Assembly: GCA_037974665.1 (NCBI GenBank)
Contig: CM075773.1
Span: 61,472,763-61,536,762 of the forward strand
Direction of reading: 5' to 3'
Origin: Ehretia macrophylla
Taxonomy: Eukaryota; Streptophyta; Magnoliopsida; Boraginales; Ehretiaceae
Length of the DNA: 64,000 nucleotides
Numbering within the stretch: position 1 is the stretch's first letter; every line of letters starts with the position of its first letter. The notes below the pieces were generated by a model. It saw only the letters and a list, made by a program, of their open reading frames with translations, searched no databases and had not been told where the DNA came from. The translations under genes and the position numbers were made by a program. Below are positions 32,886-44,973 of this stretch, one piece after another.

Positions 32886-35151
32886 TGTTACACCCCGGGA
32901 CCAAGACCTGTGGAGGTTAAGGTCGAAGTGCGACATGTCATTCAGCTTAATACCTATAAGATCATTATTTAATAACCTAAACATTCATTAACTTCCACAA
33001 CTAACTTCAAAAGAATGCTCATGGTATTTGACATAAAAAACCACAATAAACTATTTCATAATTACAAGACCTAGCATCCCTGTTTGTACTTCATACGTGG
33101 CCAAATTCAGACATCTAGGCCTCAAAAGAATGGTAATCAAACTTAGTATGTAGTAATAGTTCCAAAAGAATATTACATAATAAAAGACTGTTCAAAGGTA
33201 CATCATCAGTTTCTATTAATAAGCTACGTCTTCATCACAAGCATGGAGATCAACAAAAGCTGAGGTCAGTCTCATCACATAAAGTGTCATCGCCTTCAAC
33301 CTGTACAGTTGGTTGGGCCTCGGCCTCACCTTTAAGTATTAGCGAGAGGGGTGAGCTAGTCCTGCGTATAGCTTAATGAGGATGAGAAAGGAAAGATTTC
33401 ACAAAGGTTTTATCTTTTCGCAAACTTCTTTCCGAAACCATGCTATGCATAGACATCAAGAATAACAAGATTAACATGGATGACAGATATACAGGAACGG
33501 ACTAAACAACGTATCAATCATGCATTTCTATTCTCCAAGGGTTGTACCAAGCGAGAGTAGGCAAAACTAATAAGTGAACGTCATACATGGCAACAACATC
33601 AACACCAATACTCAATTCTACTCTCCAAGGGTTGTACCAAGCGAGAGTGAGCACTAATAATACATCCTAACTCTCCAAGGGTTGTACCAAGCAAGAGTGA
33701 GCAATAATAATATATCCTAACTCTCCAAGGGTTTTATCAAGTGAGAGTGAGATATGTATGATTCAAACTTAATCAAGCATAATCATGGCTCGAGCAAAAT
33801 CCAAGCATGTTCAAGTATATTTCATGTACATAACATATAAGCGTGTAGTCATAAGTGCACCGTTTAGACAATCATGAAACCGATGCTCATCATGCTTAAC
33901 CATATTAATACCATTTAGAAGACTCAACATATCCATGTACCAAAGGAGGGTGTAAAGATACCTTAAAACAACTCAAAATGACAATAAAATGCAAGCACGA
34001 ACGAAACTATGAGGCATCCTCAATGCTTTTGCATTAGCTCAACTTAGGAGGTAAATTTACCTACTTTTCCAAACTCCAATTAATCTGATTTCAGCTAAAA
34101 TTGAATTTTATCGAATGTAGATAACTCTAGAATCAAATAGAATGCAATTCGGAGTTGAACCGAATGAGATATGGACTCCGGAAAATCACTGCGCAGAGTT
34201 GTCAAACATCTGGGTGATACAACCTTCATTAGGTCGACCGGATGAAGCAGGTAATGCCCGGATGATAGTTTTCTGCTGGGCGTTAGGGCTTCTATCCGGG
34301 CGACCGGATAAAGGCTGTGACGCTTGGATAGCTGGACATGAAAGGCATATTTTCTACAAAAATCATCTAAACAACCTCTCATCCTTCTACCAATATTCAA
34401 GCAAGTTCAAAATGGCTATTAGGCATCATACAAGAGCTCAAACACAACCAAAACCACCCCACCTCAACAATCAACAACTACCCAATCATGAAATTACAAT
34501 TCCTAGATCTACAACACAAATACACCCAACTTCACAATGAAGACATATATGAACTTCACAAGCTATATTACTCAACAAAATCCAACATACAACCATAGAT
34601 GAGCTTTATCAAGAAATTTTGAAAGTATCCCTCACCTAGATGTGGAGTTGGATGCAAGAGGTGATGTTCCAAAATGCAAATGGAAGCTTGAAAATGCAAG
34701 AAAATGGTAGACAAATGGCTGCTCTTGCTTGAACTTTCTTCTCTTCTTCTTCCTCTTCTCCCTTAGTCAAAAATTGAGAGAGTGTGTGTGTGTTTTCAAA
34801 TTTGTGTGTGTGTGTAGAGATTTGGTGTGTGTTTTGTGTGTATTATGTGTTGATAGAATAATATATAAAGCCAAAAGACCACCTTGCCCTTGCAACTTAA
34901 TGTTATTTATTCCATGCCATTGTAGTTGTATATTAACTAGTTAGTTGCTAGGTTTAGTTCAATAATATTTAATTATCCTCCTACGACATTTAAAACACAT
35001 AAGGCATATTAAACAATGAAATGCACGTAAATCGAGATAATCACATATTAGTCCATATAAAAGCATGTAAAACAAGGTAAATGCACATAAAATGATTTAT
35101 TTATGTATGATATGACATATATGCACGTGAGGTCTCGTGCTGGGCCTTACA
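32886..35151. mobile_element. Solo LTR nested in the SIRE-like element (Ty3/gypsy Tekay/Del-like)
   Basis: It runs from TGTTACACCCCGG to GGGCCTTACA and is flanked by GGCTT on both sides (32881-32885 and 35152-35156). No coding region or PBS is seen inside. It holds a hairpin-forming tandem repeat (33531-33748) and TG-rich sequence near 34780-34850. Confidence 0.8.
33531..33748 (+). repeat. Four spaced copies of a hairpin-forming motif
   Basis: CTCTCCAAGGGTTGTACC followed by AAGCGAGAG occurs near 33531, 33621, 33671 and 33721. Each copy has complementary CTCTC and GAGAG ends. The last three are spaced 50 bases apart. Confidence 0.75.
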
Positions 35152-38100
35152 GGCTTAGTGAAGGAAACGAATTGAGATTCAAATGAATACATCAACCAAG
35201 CTCTACAAAGTTGAGATAAGATAATATCGGTTGATGGAAAAGAAGTATAGAGGTATGATCTATAATCTTCTATATCCAATTGCCTCTGAAACCAATGTAA
35301 TAATTATTATGCTTTTATGTGCTTACTTGCAATATTGTTCCAATCCTTTCATTAGGAGTATTACAAAAGAAAATTTCAAGTGTCACTCTATCACAATACA
35401 AAATGTTATCATAACCTTTGATGGAGTATACTGTTGACCATTCTTGTCTTTATCTCAATATGAAATGACCATTGTGCTTAACAAATCATTATAATACATT
35501 GAGATACTTGGTTCTACCATGGATTCTATACTCATATGAGAATAACATACACATGCTTGAGATGAATATTTTGAAAATAAATTTTTTATAAGAATGTCTT
35601 GATTATATGGAAATATGACATGTGCTTGTATAGAGATGTGTACCTTGTCCAGAAAAATATTGTTGAACATATACATCATTACCATCTCTAGATTATTTTC
35701 CATGGATTTTGATTAACCTCTTGAACTAAAACTCGTGTTCCTCCATGAATTGGTTTTCATCATATCTTCTTAAGTATTCCTACTACTTGCTCCTTAATGT
35801 GCTTATTATTTGTTCATAATGATCATAAAGGAAAAATATGCATGATATCAACATAAATGAAATGTCAAACGAATTTGAGAAATTGAATATCATGGAAAAT
35901 GAGGAATATAAGAAAATTTTAACAAGAATTGGAATTTATGATGAATACCTTGAATAACATTCGTTTCTTGTAGTGTTAAATTTTGCTATGATTTGGTTGA
36001 ATACCAAAGGGAGAGATATAACAGTGGTATCCTTTCCTAAAAAGAGAGAAATATAAATCATTTTGTATGCTATATGTAAATGATCTCAATGCCCATAGCG
36101 TGCAATGATAATATTATTGAGATATGCCTACAAAAAGGAGTAGCTTATTTATTTGAATGAAATCATCCTTATGCATTGCTCTTGAGCAAGAAATGTTATC
36201 TTACAAGCATATATATTATATCTTATACCTCCTTAATGTGAAAATTTGTTTCTTTGTTGATTACAAAAAGGAAGAGAGATATGTGATTGATACATGATCT
36301 AAAGAGGAAGTCTTTATTCTTATTATGCACTTAGTATGAGGGAGACTTGGTGAAAATGATCATTGTGATGCTTTTTCATGGAAATTCCATTGTTTTGCTA
36401 TTTCTCAAAAATCACAATGTAGTGCTATTTTAGATAAGATCACATTGATATGCTATCTTATGACCAAGATACAATATAAGATTTGGAGAGTTGTGCAATA
36501 TAGTGAAGGAGGACTTTATATGTTTATCATTTCCTCACCTATACATATTCTCAGAGAGAGCTTGAATACTTTGAGAACTTGATATCAAATGGAGAAGTGA
36601 CACAATGATATCATATGCATATTATAGTTTGTGCTTGAATCATGTGTTTTAAGTTAAAATGCTTTTTATGATATGCACTTAGCAAGAGGGAGCTTTGCCT
36701 TCTAGTAAATGTTCAAAATCCCATTGAGATTATATTTTGAAAAAATCCTATTAAGTTTGTCTATGCATTATCCCATTCTGATGATTATCTTGCCCCTCCT
36801 ATGCTTAATTCTCTTTGATGATGCCAAAGGGGGAGAATAATGAAAGAACAAAAGCATAAGAAAGCATATAGGGAGATTATGGGAGAAACCTTGAACATGA
36901 AAATTTGAATTTGATATGCATATAGTAAGGGGGAGCTTTGTGTAAGTCTACTTGAAAATCTTACTTATGCCTTGATATCAAATTATGGTACTTTATTGTG
37001 CTTCATTGTATAAGATTTTGTCATTATAAAAAAGAGGGAGATTGTTAGCCTAAAGGTTTTAAATCCTATATTTTGATGATAACTAAATCTTGATTATGAA
37101 ATTGATCTATTGACTAATCATATCTTGTAATGAGTTTATTGTTTGAGAATTAGTCAAAGCTTGAAGGATATTCAACAAATTAAGTAAGCTCATAAGGATT
37201 GGAGTAATGCTCATGGAAAGTAATGATCAAGCAAAAGGCATCCTCCAACGAGAAGATCAGAGTACTTTAATGGTCAAGATTCATGAAGAATGATGTTGAT
37301 CAAGCTCAAATGATCTAATCATGAAGATAAAATGAAGAGCTCAACATGATCAAGTTCAAGTGTCTTTTTGTCAAAATCTTTACAAGCTCAAGTTGTAAAG
37401 ATTCAAGTGAAGATCTTTGTAGATGAAGAATGAGTTATAAGAGGAGACGTGGCGACATAAGGGGTATCGATTGGGACTTGACTGGGGTTTTGGGGCTTAC
37501 AAATGATATATGCTCAATAATGATTCTCAAACAACATTTTTGAAATGTGTGGAAAATACCTTACAAGAAATTCTCAAAAGAAACACTTTCAAAAGAACCA
37601 ACCCTGGCAGTTTTGATCCCACCAGACGACCCCACGGTGACCGGTCGACCCGTGGCCAAAGGGTCGTCTGCTCGAGACCTATCTACTGGACGAGGGTCTC
37701 TCGACCGGTCAACCGGCGAACAGGGGTGGACCGGTCGGGCCAAAATGATGATTCAAAATATAGTCATTTGTGAACGTTGGGAGCATTAATTACACCATTT
37801 TTTCAGCTCTATTAATGTCTCTCAACTGTAAAATCTTAAGGTATTTTTGATTCAAAGCAATTACTATTGAGTTCTTTCATAAATTTCATATTTGAATCAT
37901 CATTGAGCTATACTTGAGTAAGAAATTGTGAGCAATATTGAGAGAAGCATTCATTGTATTTATCTACCCTAAAAGAAGGCTTTTATTGTGAATCTTAAAC
38001 ACTTATCAAAAGAAAAAGTTAAACACTTTTAAAGGAAGGATTTCCTTGTCAAAGTTGTTGGGGTTAAAGCTTTGTATTGAGAATGATTTTTCTATTGTAA

Positions 38101-38453
38101 AAGCTTAAACTACCATTGTAGTTGGTTTGTGGACTCACCAACATTTGAAGAGCCACCATAGTGAAGATTGTTGAAATCCTAAGCGGGGAGCTTAGGTCGT
38201 GGACTTAGGCGGGGGCCGAACCACGCTAAAATCGCGATTTGCAATCTCTTTCTCTCAACTCTTTCTTTGCATTATTTTCTGCACACCAAGTGTTTGATAA
38301 ATTGTCTCACTTACAATTTTTATTGCTAGAGTGCATATTTGTTTGAGATTATTTTTTATTAATCATTGCTAGTATATTGCCTAATCGAAAAAGTAGTAGC
38401 ATTGCCTATATAACCTAATTCACCCCCTTTTTAGCTCTAATTAAGGGACAACA

Positions 38454-39222
38454 CTGTCCTCTAAAACAAAGTGGCAAAATTCACATAAACCATCAGTACT
38501 CAATCCCCAAGAGAGCATCCTCCATTTTGTAGGAACACAATCAATAATTGCATGCCAGAGGTTGAAGCTATGTTTCTAGAGCTAAAACTATGAATATGGA
38601 AAAATATTTTTTTCATCTTCAAAAAAATTTAATTCAAGAAAATAATGCTTATCCATAAAATACATTTATGAAAATGATTTAAGAAGCAATAACCTTTAGC
38701 ATGAAATTTTTAGGGATGAATAACACAAATCAAGGTTACGATATTTATAGTATATCAACATATATAATTTCTTTTTAAATTGACTTTTTATAAGGAGTTG
38801 AAAAACTACATTATTTTGGTGTTAAGCAAAATAAGTATTAAGGAGGCACCATATTTGACCATTAATTTTAAATAGAACTAGTGTTACACTCGTGCGATGC
38901 ATGGATGTAATGTAAATTCTCTAAAAACATGTAATGTAAAACTAATTTATTCAACGTCTTAACCACACTATTGAAATATTATAATATCTAACCACTCTAA
39001 ATATTATACTATTAAAAACTTAAAATAAAATAAACACTTATTTTCAACAAAAAAAAAAGTGACAGTAAGAAAACTACACAAACACCATAGAAATTGCAGG
39101 ATCATACTTTCAGTAACAAGGAACTATCAATGAAAAATTATGTTCAGAAAGCTTAAGCAACTTTAATTGCACTTAGACTCCAAACATGTCCTCTTATGCT
39201 CCAAAAGTTTTCCCATCTCTCA
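38454..39222. repeat. LINE fragment copy 2 (right part) and segment S2 left part
   Basis: 38459-38590 continues the LINE fragment. 38680-39070 matches 20500-20710. At about 39062-39068 the sequence jumps to the equivalent of 22580, sharing CAGT at the joint. No gene is visible. Confidence 0.6.
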
Positions 39223-40667
39223 TTGCACTACAACATTTTTGGTCAATTACAACACTTGAAAACCATTGCAATAACACTAATAACCATTGTGAATGACTTT
39301 ATGCAATGGTTTTTCAACTGTTGAATCCGCCCTCGTCGTCTATTCTCTAATGCAACGGTTTTTCACAAATAAATAGCAACAACTAAAAACCATTGCAATT
39401 GATACTTTTTGCAACGGTTTTTCTAAATACTACATAATAAATAATTTTTTATTTGCAACGGTTTTAACAAGTAATAGCAACAGTTATTAATACTTTTTGC
39501 AATGATTTATGTTACTTATTGCAACAGTTTTGAAGAGTAATAACAACGATTTTAATACTTATTGCAATGGTTTTTTCTCAATTATTGCAATGATTTTAAA
39601 GAGTAATAGCAACAGTTTTAATACCTTTCGTGAGGGGTTTCCCCCATTATCGCAACGATTTTGAAGAGTACTAGCAACAGTTTTAATACTTTTTGCAACA
39701 ATTTTTGTATCTTATTGCAACGGTTTTAAAAGATAATAGCAACGGTTTTTTAGTACTTTTTGCAATAACTTTTGTGAATTGTTGCAACGATTTTGAAGAG
39801 TATAAACAACTCTATCTATCTTAATTTAAATAAAATCATAACTAATACATTTGAATTTTGTAATATAACAACAATCACTATACTAACTAACCAAACAAGT
39901 TTCTTAAACCAAAAAGTCATAGTCACAAAAGTAAAAATTTTAATCTAGACCAATTCTTTTTGCTAGACATCAACAAAGAGAAACAAAATAAAAGATAGTT
40001 GAACTACAAATGATGTCACAACCAAATTTACTATTCTACTCAACATCTTATTCCTCTTCCATATCTTCATAAGAACTATTGCTATCTGATTTGAAGTTTG
40101 TCCCTGCATGAATAAACAAGAAAAGCTATAATATAGTCAGCAAGAAATGATACGAAAGAATGTGTGAATCTAATATATTTTTTTATTTAACAAAATGAAA
40201 AGCATATTTCATCTAGATGCTCTGCAACATAATCACTAGCTTATTATTAGATTAGATTGCATAGGACAAATTACAAATTTTCCTTCAGGATAACTATTGC
40301 TACTTTAACATCAATGTGTTGCTCATTTTACTGAGTTATCAAGAGGACAAATTACCTTAGAGAATGAATAATCTTTAGGATTCAGGTCTAAAAAGTCCCC
40401 CTACTTACAATGCACATCTAGGCCAAGTTAAGTTTATTAACTATATCCTCATACAAAGTATCAATAGAAACTACAACTTGCAGCAAATAAACTTTCAAAA
40501 GCTAGCAGAAACTCTTTTTAAGTAGGAACAAGTGTATTAACTATAATATATTTCATATATTTCCATTTGGTTAAAAAGTGAATGTAAAGAAAGATTGTTA
40601 ATATCACTTTCTTGTGAGATTTCCTTGGAATTATGCTATGTATCAGAAAGCTGTTAGAAGGATACTA

Positions 40668-40870
40668 TGAGCTCCAGCAAGTCTGACAATATCTTTGTGT
40701 CGTTAAGATATTTTCTTATCGAGTTTACAAGCTATTATCCTTCCCTTTCCTTTACGAAGTTGTTCAATTTATTGATTGGCATTAACCCTAGATCCTCGCC
40801 CTGGCATAAGAGCAGCAAGATGAATAGTTTTGTTCCCGGGCGCCGCACGTGCATCAAGAACCTTCACCAA
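40668..40870 (-). pseudogene. Captured NSUN5/NOL1-type RNA methyltransferase fragment inside CACTA
   Basis: The minus strand reads VLDARAAPGNKTIHLAALM at about 40804-40861. This matches the SAM-binding motif of NOL1/NOP2/Sun RNA cytosine-C5 methyltransferases, where DACAAPGNKT is usual. After about 50 unrelated bases, perhaps intron remnant, it reads RKGKGRIIACKLD (about 40718-40756) and RHKDIVRLAGAHSI, the following strand and helix of the same fold. There is a stop between the last two pieces. The NSUN5-like subgroup is the best guess. The usual Cys is Arg here. The catalytic TC and PC cysteine motifs are absent, so it cannot be an enzyme. Confidence 0.7.
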
Positions 40871-42240
40871 ATATTTTCTCATCTGGCCAAGATAAAAATG
40901 CCACTGAGAGGAAATAGAATTAACTTCTGAAGCTATAGATTTAAAGTGCCTAGATTGCTTAATGCAAATATAAAAAGCCTTATTCCTAAGCCATAGTAGG
41001 CAACAAGCTGTTAGTTGATATCTTCTTGATTGTAGATGAAAGATAACAAAGTTGCAGAATCTATTTTTTTTAACCCAATTTCACATAAAAAAACTGTACC
41101 AATTGGGAAGGAGTTAGCTTATGTCTTATATATGGTTGAAAAACTCTATGAGTCTAGTTCTCAATGCTTCAAACAGTGCATCAATTGGAGTTTCCTAGAA
41201 GAAGTTATGACTATTTTAGTAAAGTGTGTCTACACTGTCTGCAAAGTGATGAACTCGAGTTTTGAGCTTCATTTTATTATGCTTTGATTTTGGTTTGCTT
41301 CAAAATCTCATTGAGATATTATAGGGAGTCAATAAGGTTATATTCTTGGTACTTAAGGGGTTATTTCACTTCCCTAGAGTCTGTGTTATTATCTTATAGT
41401 TTCTAAGTTAGACTAGCTTTATTACTTACTGGTTATCTAAATTTTGCCTAAGATGGAGGGATGTTCCAACTCTATAAATAGGTGGCTTATAATCTTGCAA
41501 TACCAATTTACGAATTGAGATTATAATCAAAGTCTTAGAGTGAATTCTTTAGAGTGGTGAGCCTCTATCCTGTTTCTCATTTGAGTTTTCTCCAAAATCA
41601 TCCTTTTCTAATTTTGGGTGGGATGAGGTAAGTGGCCTTATTGATTCAAAACAACATACACACACTAAGGCGGGGCATAGACCTTACCTTGAAAATACAT
41701 GCAAAACGATGGCGGGGAGAAAAGCCACCAACTTCAAACACAACAAATCCAAAACAGTGAACAATTAGGAATCAAAACATCTAATTTAAATCTTTCACAA
41801 ATGAAAGAATATCCAACTATAGGTACTTTTTGACAAAATCTTTAAGTGAGATTTGCACTTCTCTTTTTGCACAAAAAATGATCTAAGTATGACTAACAAT
41901 ATAATATCAAGTAGAAGCAATTTCAGGGAAAGATATAGTGGATTAAGCCAAGGGTCGGGTAGAGTTAAATATCATCTTCTCGTGTATGCAACAAACAAAA
42001 CAACAACGAATTATCAATTCCTCATACGGTCACTAATCACATAAATCCTTATCCATTTATTAAGAAGAAGCCTACAAATAATTATGAAGTCAGTCGAGTC
42101 AGACTTATTTGTAAACAATTAAATTGTATTCTTTGCCTGGCTAGAGAAATTACCTTTGGGAGCTTCACCATAAGAGCACATTTCAGGAACAAAAATGATT
42201 GGAGGTGTTGGAGCAGTAAACATCTTAGCGAAACCTACTA

Positions 42241-42281
42241 TTTTTTTTTTAGGGGAGGGGGGCGGTGGGGGGGAGGGGGGG
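42241..42281 (+). other. G-rich run, possible G-quadruplex
   Basis: Several runs of three to seven G follow a T tract. It could form a G-quadruplex on the plus strand. Confidence 0.4.
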
Positions 42282-42801
42282 TTATTTAATTAATGTTAAA
42301 ATTTTGTGCGAAAAGAAGTCTAATTGAACTATTTATCTCTTAAGCCCACAAGAGTCTGGTTCCTAGAGTAGTGAGATTTTAATTGGAGGTGTTGAGTAGT
42401 AAAAGTCCATGTAATTTTTTTATTTTTTATTTATCAAAGTTATATTTGGGGAATCTAGTTTTGAAGTTCTTTTTAAAATATGTGAAAATTTTGGTGGGAA
42501 GGAGAGCCTGAGTATTTGTGTAAAATGAAATATTTTAATTATCCCTCTAAATATTTCATAATAAGCAACACTTGATATACCGTTGCAATTAATCTTAATT
42601 TTAGTAAACCGTTGCAAAAAGTAAGAACTACAAATATTACTTAGCAAAAGAAGGTACTTAATATACATATTGCAACAGTTATACAAAATCGTTGCAAAAA
42701 ATATTAGTTTTAGGCAACTGTTATAAAAAACTAACTATAGCAACAATTTTTTCATTAGTTCAATTGAAGAGTTGTAAGAGAGCTAAAACGTGGTAGTGTT
42801 G

Positions 42802-44460
42802 TATAAGTCCAAATAAAAGTTAGAATTATGATGTTTTGTCATGCAATGAAATAGGAAGTGATATTGTAATTGTAGAATGCTAATAGGTGCAACCCCTATC
42901 ACACTAATCTCTAAATAATGACACTATCATCTTTTAACCCTTCAATTAACTCTTTTTTTTTCTTTTTAAAGAAAATCTTGGGTATTACATTCTTCCCTCA
43001 TTATAAAAGTTTTATCCTTGAAACTTCACTCACTTTCAGTTTGTAAGAGGTGTAGATTGTTTCCTACCATTCCTTCTTGATCATCACATTCTTGACGGGC
43101 TTCTTTCATCAGACTTTTACAAAAGAAAACTTTGTACCTCAAACTATTCTCATGGAATTCGATGATGAGAGCAATATTTTACCCAATACTCTCCTCCTAG
43201 AATTGAAGATTTTTTTTTTCTTTCTTTTGACTAATTCATATGGATGGCCTATAACTTAACTCCACAAAAATAAGCACATGAAAGTTGGGCAACTATGGCC
43301 AAATGTTATCAAATAAAGAACTGCTTAGTTCTTCCAAGAAACTTACTAATCCGATATAACTAAAATGTAGCTCTATGCAATGTTCGAAAAAGATTTCTAT
43401 AAGCGGCATATACAACTTAATGCCTTCTGAAACTTATAATAAGTTTTTCCTTAATCCTATAACCATTTTATGTAAACTTCATTCATTATACTTGCTCCAC
43501 TGCTTAATCAAAAGTCTACAACTTGAGAAGTCTTGACCAAGAATTATCTCTTGACTTAGGAGTTATGCACTTCCTAAACATTATAAATTGCCCAACAATC
43601 AATTAAAACCTAGTTATAAGAAACACAAGCAAAACAAATATAGTAGCATGATAGAATTCTCACCTTAAAAAATATATCTTATAATAGAAATGGTCTCAAA
43701 TCTCGTGTGATGCCACTTCTTATCTTTTATAATATATATACATTCCTTACGCCAAATCTAAACTTCTTAAAAACAAATCAAGTGACATTCCAAAACTTTC
43801 AAGATACATTCTATTCATACTTCCATTATAATCAAATCCCTTAATTTTTCATTTTAAACGAAATAACAATTTGAAAAATTTTAAGAATTTAAAAAATCCA
43901 ACTGCGAGTGAGTAAAATTCCTTTACATAGCCATCTTAAAAATAAGAACATGTAGATGTTCTTCAATTGAAGACCATCAATACTAAACTTAAAAGTGGAT
44001 CATTATTTTAGATCCTCCACGGTATCAAACTAAATTATTTTTTGATCTTACAATAATGTAACTTATCAAAACTCCCATAAGTATTACTATTTAACTAATC
44101 AAGCGACAACCATCAAGATATCACTTGTTATGTGAACTCACAGTCATTCTAGATAACGGTAACAATAGACTCTTGGATTGTGTAGGCGAAATTCTATATA
44201 TATTTTTTATGGCATAAACTCCTTTTTTTTTTGTTAAAAGCCTAACGGGTCCATTTGGACAGTAACTACTAAAGTACCATTCAAATATCTTTTATATTCT
44301 TTTGTAATAATTGCTTCACTCAAAGCAAAGAAAATAGGCCAAAATCACACAAATTCCTAAAATATCACTTAAATATATCATAAACAATATCACAATGGAT
44401 ATAATTCAAATATATAAAAACTAAATTAGTGTCTCAAGGACCATAAACTTATCATCAACA
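42802..44460. repeat. Segment S2, right part, non-coding
   Basis: It aligns with 22740-24000 at moderate identity. No credible gene is present. Confidence 0.5.
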
Positions 44461-44933
44461 AATTCAAAATCAACAATCCTCAACAAACAAAGTACGTACA
44501 AAGCAAGAAAAATCCAAGACTTATTCTAGCAAAAACTCAATATTTCACTTTTTACAAACTTTAATTTCCTATTCAAGTCATTGTTTTAAACTTTAATTCT
44601 CCATGTCGGTGTAAAGGAAATTGAAACCAACAGATTATTAACTTCAGTTTGTAATATATATTTATTAACTAAGTTTGACAAAGTTAAAAGTTACAATAAC
44701 AAAATTTTGATCAATAAAGAAGAAATAAGCAGATAGGACTCGGGAAATGCAATGCCTTGTGAAACTTTGAGTCCTTGTGAGTCATCTGTTTCCTAATGCG
44801 TTTAGTCATTACAATTAGCTAAAACACTTTTTTAGTAGTTTAATCGGATTTAACTAGCACATCACGTATCACTATATGTACGTATGTGTATATCGAAGGC
44901 TTTTGCTTATTTCACGATAGTGGGAAGAACAAA
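44461..44933 (+). repeat. Short LINE piece and NAC upstream block
   Basis: 44461-44588 matches the LINE fragment at 24318-24425. 44595-44933 matches the NAC-1 upstream block, including the motif CACGATAGTGGGAAGA just before the ATG. Confidence 0.6.
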
Positions 44934-44973
44934 GATGTGTAGTCATATTCCGGAAGGTTTTCACTTTTCAACT
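44934..44973 (+). pseudogene. NAC stub, first 13 codons only
   Basis: The ATG at 44934 opens MCSHIPEGFHFST, the start of NAC subdomain A seen in NAC-1 and NAC-3. It then breaks off into unrelated AT-rich DNA. It is a fourth decayed NAC copy. Confidence 0.75.

Larger units (their letters stand above)
27622..38453 (+). mobile_element. SIRE/Maximus-like Copia retrotransposon, broken
   Basis: The LTRs are 27622-28996 and 37043-38453. The target duplication is CTGTC on both sides (27617-27621 and 38454-38458). An iMet-like PBS (TGGTATTAAGAGC) starts at 28999. A polypurine tract AAAAAGAGGGAGA precedes the 3' LTR. A Copia gag begins at 29054 with PPLFTGTDFMRWRNHM and IWNLLEELYQ. A pol linker-like KNHPHDRILGNSPKGIRT occurs near 32060. 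GATGCCAAAGGGGGAGAA near 36820 is typical of this lineage. Reverse transcriptase is not recognisable; much of pol seems lost or decayed, so the element is dead. The LTRs differ by a few per cent by eye. It holds a nested solo LTR and an internal duplication. Confidence 0.88.
39226..42798. mobile_element. CACTA (En/Spm-type) transposon, non-autonomous
   Basis: The ends are CACTACAACAT (39226) and GTGGTAGTG (42798). The 3-bp target duplication is TTG (39223-39225 and 42799-42801). The paralogous segment reads straight through the site at 22739-22745. Many TTGCAACGGTTTT-type subterminal repeats lie at 39290-39800 and, inverted, at 42560-42760. No transposase is recognised. A minus-strand terminal-exon-like piece is at 40045-40105, with a 3' splice site and an acidic end (SYEDMEEE). 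41350-41640 contains a TATAAATAGG box and is LTR-like but unassigned. Confidence 0.85.

Noticed and set aside
33531-33748. CRISPR-like repeat array
   Set aside because: The repeats lie inside a plant LTR, are few and unevenly spaced, and there are no cas genes. This is a plant genome.
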